Source of the DNA: Mucilaginibacter tundrae
GTDB taxonomy: Bacteria > Bacteroidota > Bacteroidia > Sphingobacteriales > Sphingobacteriaceae
DNA length: 64,000 nt
Direction of reading: 5' to 3'
NCBI RefSeq assembly: GCF_013408825.1
Contig: NZ_JACCBZ010000004.1
Location: 532,040 to 596,039 of the forward strand
Part shown: in pieces, positions 46,976-55,672 of the stretch
Position numbering within the stretch: the first letter of the stretch is position 1
How the letters are laid out: every line of letters begins with the position of its first letter
Translations under genes and position numbers: made by a program
The notes under the pieces: generated by a model
The model's input: the letters and a program-made list of their open reading frames with translations, nothing else
Databases searched by the model: none
What the model was told of the DNA's origin: nothing

Positions 46976-48100
46976 CTAAATTAAGAAATTTGGATATCGT
47001 TTAATCATTCTACTAACTTTACTCGCCGATAAATTTAACGCTGTCGCGATCTTCCTGATGCTCATCCCCTGCCTGCTTAGCTCCATTACTTGGGCTTCAA
47101 TTGCTTTTTGGTACTGTTCATTTTTTCGCTGTAGATGCGCGGTTTCCAGATCGTATCCGTCTAATTTAAACCGCAGGAAATTGCCTGATTTGTCAATTTT
47201 GCCGAGGCAGATGTTTTCGGGGCCGTAGTGTTGTTTGGTGCTGCGTTGTTTGATCTGCTTGAGGTAGCGGGTGCCGGGTTGGGTTTGACTTTCGCCGATA
47301 GCGAAGGCGCTGTCGCAAAAGTTGATGAGCATTTTGCTGCCTTGCAAGTCGTTTTTGGTAATGGGTTTTACGGGATCGCGTTTTGGGGTATGCGCCAGCA
47401 CCAAAATGGAGATATTGTATTTGGCTTTGATTGCCTGCAGGCCGCGCATGAGGGTTAGGGCGCCGGTGGCATGATGGGCACCATAATTAAGGCAGGTAAT
47501 GTTATCGATAATGAGCACTTTGGCTTTGGCGATGAGCAGGGAGTTTTCGATCTCGTTTTCGAGATACTCCTGATAATTGCTGAATTTGTACATTTTATTG
47601 GCCTGTGGATTGGTGACCGCACGGCAGAACTTATTACTGAATTTATAGTTATGGTTATTTTTGGTGGAGTACCGCTGTTGAAACTGCTTATCACTCAACT
47701 CATAATCAATATACAATACACCACAGGGCGCGGCGGTCATTTGCATCGGGGCGATGGGTTCGCCTTTGCTGATGCTATCCCCTATCTGCACCGCCAGTAC
47801 GGATTTGCCGGAGTTGGTATCGGCAAACAGGATGCACAGTTCACCCTCGAGCCAAAAATGGTCGAACAGCATTTGGGGTTCGGGCAGTTTAGCGCCGTCG
47901 CGGAGCCACTTACCGGCACGTTTGATGATAAACTCGGGTTCGGAGCCATTGATGTCTTTTTTGGGATGCTTAAGTTGCCAGGCAGTCGGCTTGGGCTGAT
48001 GAGGTTTGGCGATAGGTTTAATGCCGCGGATAGTATCGCGAATTTCTTCGATCACAGCGGGGCGTTCCACGTAATGGTCGGGTTTGTTGGAATAATACAT
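46976..48100 (-). CDS. RepA-like AAA ATPase with C-terminal helix-turn-helix
   Basis: 374 residues. A RecA/RepA-type ATPase core has Walker A ADTNSGKS (93-100), YIDYELSD, Walker B VLIIDNITCL, LVLAHTPKR and LQGSKMLINF. The C-terminus carries a resolvase-like HTH (GMSIRKIATALNLSASKVSRMIKR). Such proteins are replicative helicase-like ATPases of plasmids and integrative elements. No relaxase, primase or partition gene is near. The DNA just upstream has TGTACC repeats also found at 5.2-5.4 kb. Confidence 0.8.
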   Translation of the reverse strand: MYYSNKPDHYVERPAVIEEIRDTIRGIKPIAKPHQPKPTAWQLKHPKKDINGSEPEFIIKRAGKWLRDGAKLPEPQMLFDHFWLEGELCILFADTNSGKSVLAVQIGDSISKGEPIAPMQMTAAPCGVLYIDYELSDKQFQQRYSTKNNHNYKFSNKFCRAVTNPQANKMYKFSNYQEYLENEIENSLLIAKAKVLIIDNITCLNYGAHHATGALTLMRGLQAIKAKYNISILVLAHTPKRDPVKPITKNDLQGSKMLINFCDSAFAIGESQTQPGTRYLKQIKQRSTKQHYGPENICLGKIDKSGNFLRFKLDGYDLETAHLQRKNEQYQKAIEAQVMELSRQGMSIRKIATALNLSASKVSRMIKRYPNFLI

Positions 48101-48237
48101 GAAGATACATTTGGGGAGCCAAAAAACTGTTTCAGAACGGAACAGTTATAGGCTTCGGGTGTATTCAAATATCGCAAAAAACCTTTAAAAATGCAAATAT
48201 TTTTAGTCTAAATAGCGGCAAAAGCACGCCAAATTTG

Positions 48238-48385
48238 ATGCTTTTTGAGTCAAAAACAGCCATTTTTAATCAGATTTGGGTCGAATTTTCGATCTAATAA
48301 TGCCCTTTTTAGTACTTTTCAGGGCGTTTTTGGGGCTAAAAGTGTACCAAATGTACCATGTATTTCACCTGTTTCGTGGTACAGT
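48238..48385. repeat. TGTACC-rich element upstream of the RepA-like gene
   Basis: 48312-48385 aligns with 5366-5438 at about 67 of 74 columns; weaker similarity extends back to the GAGTCAAAAAC at 48248 / 5279. It holds TGTACC twice and GGTACA once, an iteron-like arrangement, and runs to the 3' end of ddl. Confidence 0.65.
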
Positions 48386-48388
48386 GGG

Positions 48389-49372
48389 CTAAAAAGCGCC
48401 TTCTATCAGGTCGCCGTAAAACTCCATCAGATCGAGGCCTGCCGCCCTTACTTGCTGCGGTATCAGGCTGGCTGAGGATTGGCCGGGAGTTGTGTTTACC
48501 TCGATAAAATAGAAATCTTGCGTATCATCCAGCAAAATAAAATCTATACGCACCATGCCCTTGCAGTTAAGGCGCAGGTAGATCTCGGTAAGGATCTCGG
48601 CTATTTCGTCGTTCTTTTCGGAGCCTAGATCGGCGGGCGTAATCTCGTGCGAAGCACCGGGCGTGTACTTGGCCTCGTAATCAAAAAACTCCTTGGTGCT
48701 GATGATCTCGGTAGCTGGCAAAACTGTTATCTTACCCTTAATACGGGCTATACCACGACTAAACTCGCGGCCTTTGATAAACTCTTCAACAAGCACCTGA
48801 TCATCTTCGTGGAATGCTTTCTCGATGGCTTCAGGTAACCCGGCCAGGTTGTGTACCTTGCTCATACCCACGCTGCTGCCACCGTTATTAGGCTTAATAA
48901 ACAGCGGGAACCTAAGGTTGGCGGCTATGGTTGCTACATCATGACCATCCTTGCGGTGCAGCTGCATGCTACGTGCGGCGTGCAGGCCGTGTATGCCATG
49001 TACAATGGTTTTAGTATAAGCCTTATTCATGGTAATAGCGGACGTAGTGGCATCGCAGGTATTGTAAGGAACGCCCATCATATCCAGGTAACCTTGCAGC
49101 TTGCCATCTTCGCCGGGTGTACCGTGCACGGTTATAAAGGCAAAGTCGAACTTGATCTTCTCCCCTTTTATAGTCAGGCTGAAGTCGTTTTTATCTATGC
49201 TGATATGCTCGTGGCCGGTATCATAAAACCAGTTATCGCGGTTAATGAGCACGGTATAAACCTTGTATTTAGCGGGATCAAGATTAGCGGCGATATTTTT
49301 GGCGCTGTTGATGGATACTTCATACTCCCCGGTATAACCTCCGGCACAAAGGGCGATATTTTTTGCTGTCAT
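48389..49372 (-). CDS. ddl: D-alanine--D-alanine ligase
   Basis: 327 residues, ATP-grasp fold. Blocks: GGYTGEYEVSINSAKNIA, TVHGTPGEDGKLQG, LFIKPNNGGSSVGMSKV, VEEFIKGREFSRGI, and FYFIEVNTTPGQS. It makes the D-Ala-D-Ala terminus of peptidoglycan precursors. It is divergent from the PASTA gene, consistent with a cell-wall cluster. A TATCTTTG box ends seven bases before the ATG. Confidence 0.95.
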   Translation of the reverse strand: MTAKNIALCAGGYTGEYEVSINSAKNIAANLDPAKYKVYTVLINRDNWFYDTGHEHISIDKNDFSLTIKGEKIKFDFAFITVHGTPGEDGKLQGYLDMMGVPYNTCDATTSAITMNKAYTKTIVHGIHGLHAARSMQLHRKDGHDVATIAANLRFPLFIKPNNGGSSVGMSKVHNLAGLPEAIEKAFHEDDQVLVEEFIKGREFSRGIARIKGKITVLPATEIISTKEFFDYEAKYTPGASHEITPADLGSEKNDEIAEILTEIYLRLNCKGMVRIDFILLDDTQDFYFIEVNTTPGQSSASLIPQQVRAAGLDLMEFYGDLIEGAF

Positions 49373-49379
49373 GATAATT

Positions 49380-49387
49380 CAAAGATA
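49380..49387 (-). promoter_or_regulatory. -7 box next to the ddl start codon
   Basis: TATCTTTG on the minus strand, seven bases before the ddl ATG. Almost no leader is predicted. Confidence 0.5.
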
Positions 49388-49489
49388 TTTGTTTAGCGCG
49401 GTATTTGGAATGGGATTTGCCTTAAATTTACATGTAACTGAGCTACAGGCAAAATGAGTATTGATAAATCCAAATTCCGAAATATTCAC

Positions 49490-49497
49490 TATGTTTG
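49490..49497 (+). promoter_or_regulatory. Bacteroidota -7 box for the PASTA operon
   Basis: TATGTTTG, 23 bp before the ATG at 49521. Confidence 0.5.
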
Positions 49498-49520
49498 GTA
49501 CGATAATATCCTACTGATAC

Positions 49521-50306
49521 ATGAACAGATTTTGGGCTTACTTAAAAACTACATCATTCCGTAACACATTTTTCGCTGCAATTGGCTCCGTATTGTTATT
49601 GGTTTTTATAGCTTACTTAAGCTTGGATTATTATACCCGGCATGGTTCGGGCGCGCCGGTACCACCGTTAAAGGGGATGTCGGTAGATAAGGCGATCAGT
49701 ACCTTAACAGATCAGGGCTTTGGCTATCAAATAGATTCAGTTTATGTGCCCGACCAACCACCCGGAACTATTGTTGAGCAAGACCCTGATGCCGGTACGA
49801 TGGTTAAGGCAAATCGTATTATTTATTTAACTATGGTTACCCGGCTAGCACCTAATGTATCCCTGCCTGATCTGGAAGATCAGAACTATATGGAAGCTGT
49901 TGCTACATTATCAAACTATGGTTTAAAGGTTGGTGATACCAGTACATGCTCGGACATTGCTAATCATATATTGGAAGTTCATTTCGCCGGGCAGATCATC
50001 AAACCAGGCACTAAACTACCAAAAGGTTCAAAAGTTGACCTGGTGATTGGCAACGGTGCAGGTGCAAGTGAAGTGGATATACCGGATTTAGTTAACCAGG
50101 ACCTTGATGCTGCCAAATTTGTTATCAAAGGTGCGGGCTTAGGCATCGGCACGATTACTTATGAGGGGACTATCACAGATTCGAGCAGCATGGTGGTTAC
50201 TGCTCAATATCCTGCAAAAACGGATTCTACCAGCAAAACCAGTTTAGGTACAAAAATAAATCTTACGGTTTCACAAGCTAAAAAAGCTGATGCCCCTGCC
50301 AATTAG
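49521..50306 (+). CDS. Membrane-anchored PASTA-domain protein
   Basis: 261 residues: one N-terminal membrane helix (VLLLVFIAYLSLDYY) and about three PASTA repeats (VPPLKGMSVDKAISTL..., VSLPDLEDQNYMEAVATL..., VDIPDLVNQDLDAAKFVI...). PASTA domains bind muropeptides or beta-lactams on Ser/Thr kinases and penicillin-binding proteins; here there is no kinase or transpeptidase domain. The neighbours ddl and mltG support a peptidoglycan role. It overlaps the rhodanese gene by 17 bp. Confidence 0.9.
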   Translation: MNRFWAYLKTTSFRNTFFAAIGSVLLLVFIAYLSLDYYTRHGSGAPVPPLKGMSVDKAISTLTDQGFGYQIDSVYVPDQPPGTIVEQDPDAGTMVKANRIIYLTMVTRLAPNVSLPDLEDQNYMEAVATLSNYGLKVGDTSTCSDIANHILEVHFAGQIIKPGTKLPKGSKVDLVIGNGAGASEVDIPDLVNQDLDAAKFVIKGAGLGIGTITYEGTITDSSSMVVTAQYPAKTDSTSKTSLGTKINLTVSQAKKADAPAN

Positions 50307-50595
50307 TGCTATTGAATTAAATTCCCGATTAGAAAAAGGAGATATTATTAATCTTTTAGATGTGCGGGAAGTAATTGAGTTTTCGACCTATAATATTGGT
50401 GGCCAAAACTTACCTTTATCCAAACTACCCGGCAGTATTACTCAATTGGATTATAACAAAACAGATGAAATTATTGTTATATGTAAAATTGGTATGCGCA
50501 GCGAAACCGCATGTAAATTATTACAGGAAAACGGATACCAAAATGTGCGTAATTTAGCGGGTGGCTTAATAGCTTTGCAAAAAATTAAACAATAA
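50290..50595 (+). CDS. Single-domain rhodanese-like protein
   Basis: 101 residues, cytoplasmic. LLDVREVIEFSTYNIGGQNLPL is the rhodanese start, and VICKIGMRSETAC carries the loop with the active Cys (CKIGMRS). It could move sulfane sulfur; the acceptor is unknown. The overlap with the PASTA gene suggests translational coupling. Confidence 0.88.
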   Translation: MPLPISAIELNSRLEKGDIINLLDVREVIEFSTYNIGGQNLPLSKLPGSITQLDYNKTDEIIVICKIGMRSETACKLLQENGYQNVRNLAGGLIALQKIKQ

Positions 50596-50611
50596 AAATA
50601 CTTTATATAAT

Positions 50612-51664
50612 ATGGCTGAGAAAAAGTCAAACGGGGGTTTATTAAAAAAATTTATAATTGCCCTGGTACTTATAATTGTAATAGCCCTTGGGGTTACCTG
50701 CGTTATTTATTATCTGAATTACTTTGGGCCGAATGTTACCGATAAGCAGGAATTCCTATACATACACACAGGTGCTACGTACGACGATGTTTATAAAACC
50801 ATCCGCGAGGAAGGAATAGTAAAGGATACCACAACCTTTAACTGGGCTGCGCAAAACATGAAATATACTACCCGTGTAAAAGCAGGCAGGTATCATTTAC
50901 ATGCTGGGATGAGTAATAGAAAATTGATCAACGAGTTAGCGTCAGGCACACAAACACCTGTTACCTTGGCTTTCCATACCATGCGGTTAAAAACTGATTT
51001 CGCGGGATTTGTGGGTAAAAAGATAGAACCAGATTCAACTACTATTATCAACCTGCTTGATTCTACTGATTTTGTAAAAAAATACGGGTTTACAATAGAT
51101 GATGTTTATACCATGTTTTTGCCCAATACTTATCAGTTATATTGGAATACATCGCCGCAGAAATTTTTTAAAAAGATGTACGGCGCATATCTTAAGTTTT
51201 GGACACCTGAGCGCACGCAAAAAGCAAATGAACTACACTTAAGTCCTGTACAGGTATCAATCCTTGCCTCTATTGTTGATGCTGAGGCGTTGCATGACGA
51301 TGAGATGCCAACCATAGCCGGGCTGTACTTAAATCGCCTAAGAAAAGGCATGAAACTAGAATCAGACCCTACGGTAATATTCGCGGAGAATGATTTTACA
51401 ATTCATCGCGTTTTAAATAAATATCTAACTATCAATTCACCTTACAATACATATCTACATACAGGTTTGCCTCCTGGCCCGGTAATGATGCCTTCGATCA
51501 ATGCTATTAACGCGGTACTTGACTATAAAAAGAGCGATTATATCTACATGTGCGCTAAAGCAGACTTCTCGGGCTATCATGCATTTGCTACTAATGTTAC
51601 AGATCATTTGAAGAATGCACATGCTTTTCAACAAGCCCTTAACGAGCGAAATATTAAACGCTAA
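50612..51664 (+). CDS. mltG: Endolytic murein transglycosylase MltG
   Basis: 350 residues: one N-terminal membrane helix (IIALVLIIVIALGVTCVIYYL) and a YceG domain. The catalytic region reads LASIVDAEALHDDE with Glu225 at the position of the catalytic Glu, followed by LYLNRLRKGMKLESDPTV, and the C-terminal PYNTYLHTGLPPGPV is diagnostic. MltG cuts nascent glycan strands and sets their length. It lies between the rhodanese and thioesterase genes. Confidence 0.93.
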   Translation: MAEKKSNGGLLKKFIIALVLIIVIALGVTCVIYYLNYFGPNVTDKQEFLYIHTGATYDDVYKTIREEGIVKDTTTFNWAAQNMKYTTRVKAGRYHLHAGMSNRKLINELASGTQTPVTLAFHTMRLKTDFAGFVGKKIEPDSTTIINLLDSTDFVKKYGFTIDDVYTMFLPNTYQLYWNTSPQKFFKKMYGAYLKFWTPERTQKANELHLSPVQVSILASIVDAEALHDDEMPTIAGLYLNRLRKGMKLESDPTVIFAENDFTIHRVLNKYLTINSPYNTYLHTGLPPGPVMMPSINAINAVLDYKKSDYIYMCAKADFSGYHAFATNVTDHLKNAHAFQQALNERNIKR

Positions 51665-52071
51665 TGTTTGAGTTCACAACCAAAATTCGGGTCCGTTATG
51701 GAGAAACTGACCAGATGGGCTATGTTTATTATGGTAACTATGCGGAATTTTATGAGGTAGCCAGAGTTGAAATGATGCGTAGCTTAGGCATGACCTATAA
51801 ATCCATGGAAGATCAAGGAGTTATGATGCCTGTTATAGAGTTACTTTGTAAATATTTAAAACCTGCATTATATGATCAGGAGATCAGTATAAGAGTATTT
51901 ATTACCGAAATGCCACGCGCCCGCATGCATTTTAAATACGAACTCACCAATGAAGCCGGGGAACTGATTAATACAGGAGAAACGTTATTGGTATTTGTTA
52001 ATATGAAAACAAATCGTATTTGCTTTATTCCAGCCGAATTAGCTAATAAATTAAAGCCATATTTTAAGTAG
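51664..52071 (+). CDS. YbgC-like acyl-CoA thioesterase
   Basis: 135 residues, hot-dog fold. VRYGETDQMGYVYYGNYAEFYEVARVE carries the catalytic Asp (GETDQMG) and the YYGNY block. It overlaps the mltG stop by one base (TAATG), so it is translationally coupled. Tol-Pal-linked YbgC acts on acyl-CoA or acyl-ACP; the substrate here is unknown. Confidence 0.92.
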   Translation: MFEFTTKIRVRYGETDQMGYVYYGNYAEFYEVARVEMMRSLGMTYKSMEDQGVMMPVIELLCKYLKPALYDQEISIRVFITEMPRARMHFKYELTNEAGELINTGETLLVFVNMKTNRICFIPAELANKLKPYFK

Positions 52072-52082
52072 ATTTGAGGTAA

Positions 52083-53060
52083 ATGAGATGGCTAAATCGC
52101 TTTTTATTAAAGTTTAAATTTTACCGGTCATTTATACTATGGACACAGTCCATTAAACCGGGCGGCTTTGGTTCACTTTCATTATATTCCGTAGTCGTTT
52201 TTTTTGTTGAGGAATTTCTTACAGGTACGCTGGTAAACAAGGCATCATCCTTAGCCTATAGTTTTATGCTGGCTATTTTTCCGGCGACTATATTTATGTT
52301 CACGCTTATCCCCTACATCCCTATTCATAACTTTCAGCAAAATCTCATCGATTTAATTTCATTGGTATTACCCAACCAAAAAGCTACTCAATTCTTCAAT
52401 TCAAATATTGTTGATATTATAAAAAACCAAAACGGCAAATTACTCTCATTTGGTTTTTTATCAGCTTTGATCTTTGCCACCAATGGTGTCGCCAATTTAA
52501 TGCGGCAATTCAACAGGTCTTCTTTAGTGTTGGAAACCCGTACGTGGCTTAAAAGACGCTGGATAGCCCTTGTGCTTACTATCTACATTAGTATATCATT
52601 ATTAATTGCTATTGTTATTATGATTGGCGGCCAGGCGGTGCTTAGTTTTCTACAGGCACATATATTCACCAAACACCATTTTTGGATATACATTTTTGCT
52701 TTAATAAGATGGATTATAGTAGTTACCATATTTTTTGTAACGGTGTCCATATTATATCGTTATGGCCCAGCGCATAAACAACGCTGGAACTTTTTAAATC
52801 CGGGATCTCTTTTAGCAACTGGTTTAGCTATAATAACATCCTTAGGATTTACTTATTATATTAACCATTTTGCCTCCTATAATAAAATATACGGTTCGAT
52901 AGGAACCCTCATCGTTGTGATGATTTGGTTGTATCTAAACTCGTTAATTATTTTAATGGGATTTGAATTAAACGCAAATATTGACTTCGCCAAGCGTAAT
53001 ATTAAGATCGTAAAACCCAATTTTAATGCTTTTCGCATCGAAAAAAGACATAAATTATAA
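52083..53060 (+). CDS. YihY/BrkB family membrane protein
   Basis: 325 residues with six predicted membrane helices. The blocks KASSLAYSFMLAIFPATIF, GFLSALIFATNGVANLMRQFN and YGSIGTLIVVMIWLYLNSLI are typical of the family. The family was once called RNase BN by mistake; its transport or signalling role is not settled. It is the last protein gene of the ddl/mltG plus-strand run, just before tRNA-Ser. Confidence 0.9.
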   Translation: MRWLNRFLLKFKFYRSFILWTQSIKPGGFGSLSLYSVVVFFVEEFLTGTLVNKASSLAYSFMLAIFPATIFMFTLIPYIPIHNFQQNLIDLISLVLPNQKATQFFNSNIVDIIKNQNGKLLSFGFLSALIFATNGVANLMRQFNRSSLVLETRTWLKRRWIALVLTIYISISLLIAIVIMIGGQAVLSFLQAHIFTKHHFWIYIFALIRWIIVVTIFFVTVSILYRYGPAHKQRWNFLNPGSLLATGLAIITSLGFTYYINHFASYNKIYGSIGTLIVVMIWLYLNSLIILMGFELNANIDFAKRNIKIVKPNFNAFRIEKRHKL

Positions 53061-53129
53061 AATTAATTGTGTCATTATCACACACTTAATATGCTATTTC
53101 CGCTGTATAAAAAAAAAAGCAATATCCAA

Positions 53130-53160
53130 TTTGCCAATTCAACCGGGATTTGTACTTTTG
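53130..53160 (+). promoter_or_regulatory. Complete Bacteroidota promoter of tRNA-Ser
   Basis: TTTG at 53130-53133, a 19-bp spacer, then TACTTTTG at 53153-53160. This matches TTTG / TAnnTTTG very well and ends five bases before the mature tRNA 5' end. Confidence 0.7.
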
Positions 53161-53165
53161 TCCCC

Positions 53166-53252
53166 GGAGAGCTGGCAGAGTGGTCGATTGCGGCAGTCTT
53201 GAAAACTGTTGAACTGTGAAAGGTTCCTGGGGTTCGAATCCCTAGCTCTCCG
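53166..53252 (+). tRNA. tRNA-Ser (anticodon TGA)
   Basis: 87 nt with a closed acceptor stem (GGAGAGCT / AGCTCTCC with discriminator G), D-loop, anticodon loop CTTGAAA with TGA, a long variable arm typical of serine tRNA, and the T-loop GGTTCGAATCC. CCA is not encoded. It lies beside an integrase remnant, so its 3' end is a likely attachment site. Confidence 0.95.
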
Positions 53253-53275
53253 CTGATATACATAGCAAAACATCT

Positions 53276-53309
53276 AAAAGGCCTCAAATCAACGATTTGA
53301 GGCCTTTTT
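53276..53309 (+). terminator. Strong terminator after tRNA-Ser
   Basis: AAAAGGCCTCAAATC, 3-nt loop, GATTTGAGGCCTTTT, then further T residues. A perfect 15-bp stem. Confidence 0.85.
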
Positions 53310-53501
53310 AGTTCCTACTACCCTACCAAAACATGCATATAATCACATAATTCCATTGAGTTATCATTGAGTCTTTTAAACCCGGAAAAAAGACTCAACG
53401 GAAACGCTGCAATAAATTGATTTACAATATGTTAGATAATAAAACATCTTGTAAATCAACTGCTTAAAATCGACATTTGTTCACCATAAAAATTGTTACT
53501 T

Positions 53502-54405
53502 ATGTTAGAGAAAAGCTTTGGGTTATTATTTTTCATGAGAAAGCCTAAAAATTACAAAAACGGCTTGTTACCCATCTATCTGAAAATCACTGTAGACGGG
53601 CAGCCAAAAGAACTTTCAGCCAAAAGAAAATGGGATCCTGCCAAATGGAATACTGCAGCGGGGAGAGCCCTGGGTACTAAAGAGGAATCAAGGGAGCTTA
53701 ATTACTATTTAAATAGTTTGGAGCTAAAAGTTTATGAAGCTAAAAAAAAGCTGATGGAGTCCGGTAAAGTGATCACTGCTGCAGCAATTAAAAATATCCT
53801 CCTTGGTTGCGACGAATCGCAAAAAATGCTTTTAGAGCTATTTAAAGACCACAATAAGCAGATGAAAGATTTGGAAGGGATTGACTTCGCTCCCGGAACA
53901 GTAGAGCGTTATAATACCTCTTATGAGCATACTAAAGAGTTCGTACGTTGATTTACAACAATTAAAACTAACTGATTTGGTTTTAGGAGCAGATAACGTT
54001 CAGTGGATCTTTACAAAAAGGCAAAAGACAAAGACTTCCACACATATTCCTTTGTTACCGGAGGCGCTGAAATTAGTGGAAAAATACAGCGGTCATCCTA
54101 AATGCATTATTTACAAAATGGTATTTCCTGTTTTAACTAATCAAAAAATGAATGCTTATCTAAAAGAAATTGCCGATTGCTGCGGGATAAAAATAAATTT
54201 AACCTTTCATATAGCGAGGCATACTTTTGCCACAACTGTGACTCTTAGCAATGGAGTTCCAATAGAATCCGTATCAAAAATGCTGGGCCATACTAATCTT
54301 ACACAGACTCAACATTATGCTAAAACGTTAGATATAAAAGTTGGCCATGATATGAACGAACTAAAAAAGAAGTTGACTAAATCAGTTTCACACGAACGTT
54401 CATAA
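53502..54405 (+). pseudogene. Tyrosine recombinase with internal deletion
   Basis: The N-terminal frame (53502-53951) has the Arm-binding domain of Bacteroidota integrases (LEKSFGLLFFMRKPKNY, LPIYLKITVDGQPKEL) and the start of the SAM-like core-binding domain. It stops at a TGA within GTACGTTGA. The catalytic half continues in another frame (from about 53940): SSYVDLQQLKLTDL, KRQKTKTSTHIPLLP, HIARHTFATT and GHTNLTQTQHYAKT, keeping the HxxR and Tyr sites. By usual length (about 400), roughly 100 residues, including the first catalytic Arg, are missing. It is probably inactive. Confidence 0.82.
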
Positions 54406-54652
54406 AGATATAATCTTACTTAGGTTAAGTATAAAATTGTCAGGGTGTTGACTAATGAAAATCAATATCTGAGGGCAGAGTACCACTTGTACGTTGTAAA
54501 TTTACATATTTGAAAACGATGAAAATTTTCAATTAGATGGTGTGAAAAGCAAGTGTATTATTAGCGGCTGATGGATGCCGATTCAATATACTTTTTATTG
54601 TTTAAATTACAACGCCTGGGTTACAATAACGGAGAAAATCACCGACAAATCT

Positions 54653-55374
<722 letters not shown>

Positions 55375-55672
55375 GTTTTAGGTATTTGCTTCATTAATTT
55401 CTACGTAAGAGGATTAATAAAGCGACAAATCACATGTAATTTATACTGTGTATACTGTACACTTAAAGATGGCAATATGATTTTGCAAAAGCAAGTACCA
55501 GCAATAAATTAATTAACTGAAAATCAATATTAAATTAACATTGAGATAAAAATACCTGGTGATACCTGATCAATTAAAGGTAATTCAATCCTGGATTGGC
55601 AAAAAAAATAAATTTTCTTAATCAGGAATACGCCATTTTTGGATAGGTAAGTTAACAGTACTCATCCGAAAG

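Noticed and set aside
47471..48151. 226-residue open frame on the plus strand
   Set aside because: It is antisense to the RepA-like ATPase gene, whose motifs are clear; its own composition shows no protein family and it overlaps the repeat.
53253..54420. Second attachment site matching the tRNA-Ser 3' end
   Set aside because: I looked for the T-arm/acceptor sequence downstream and found no second copy by eye in the window.
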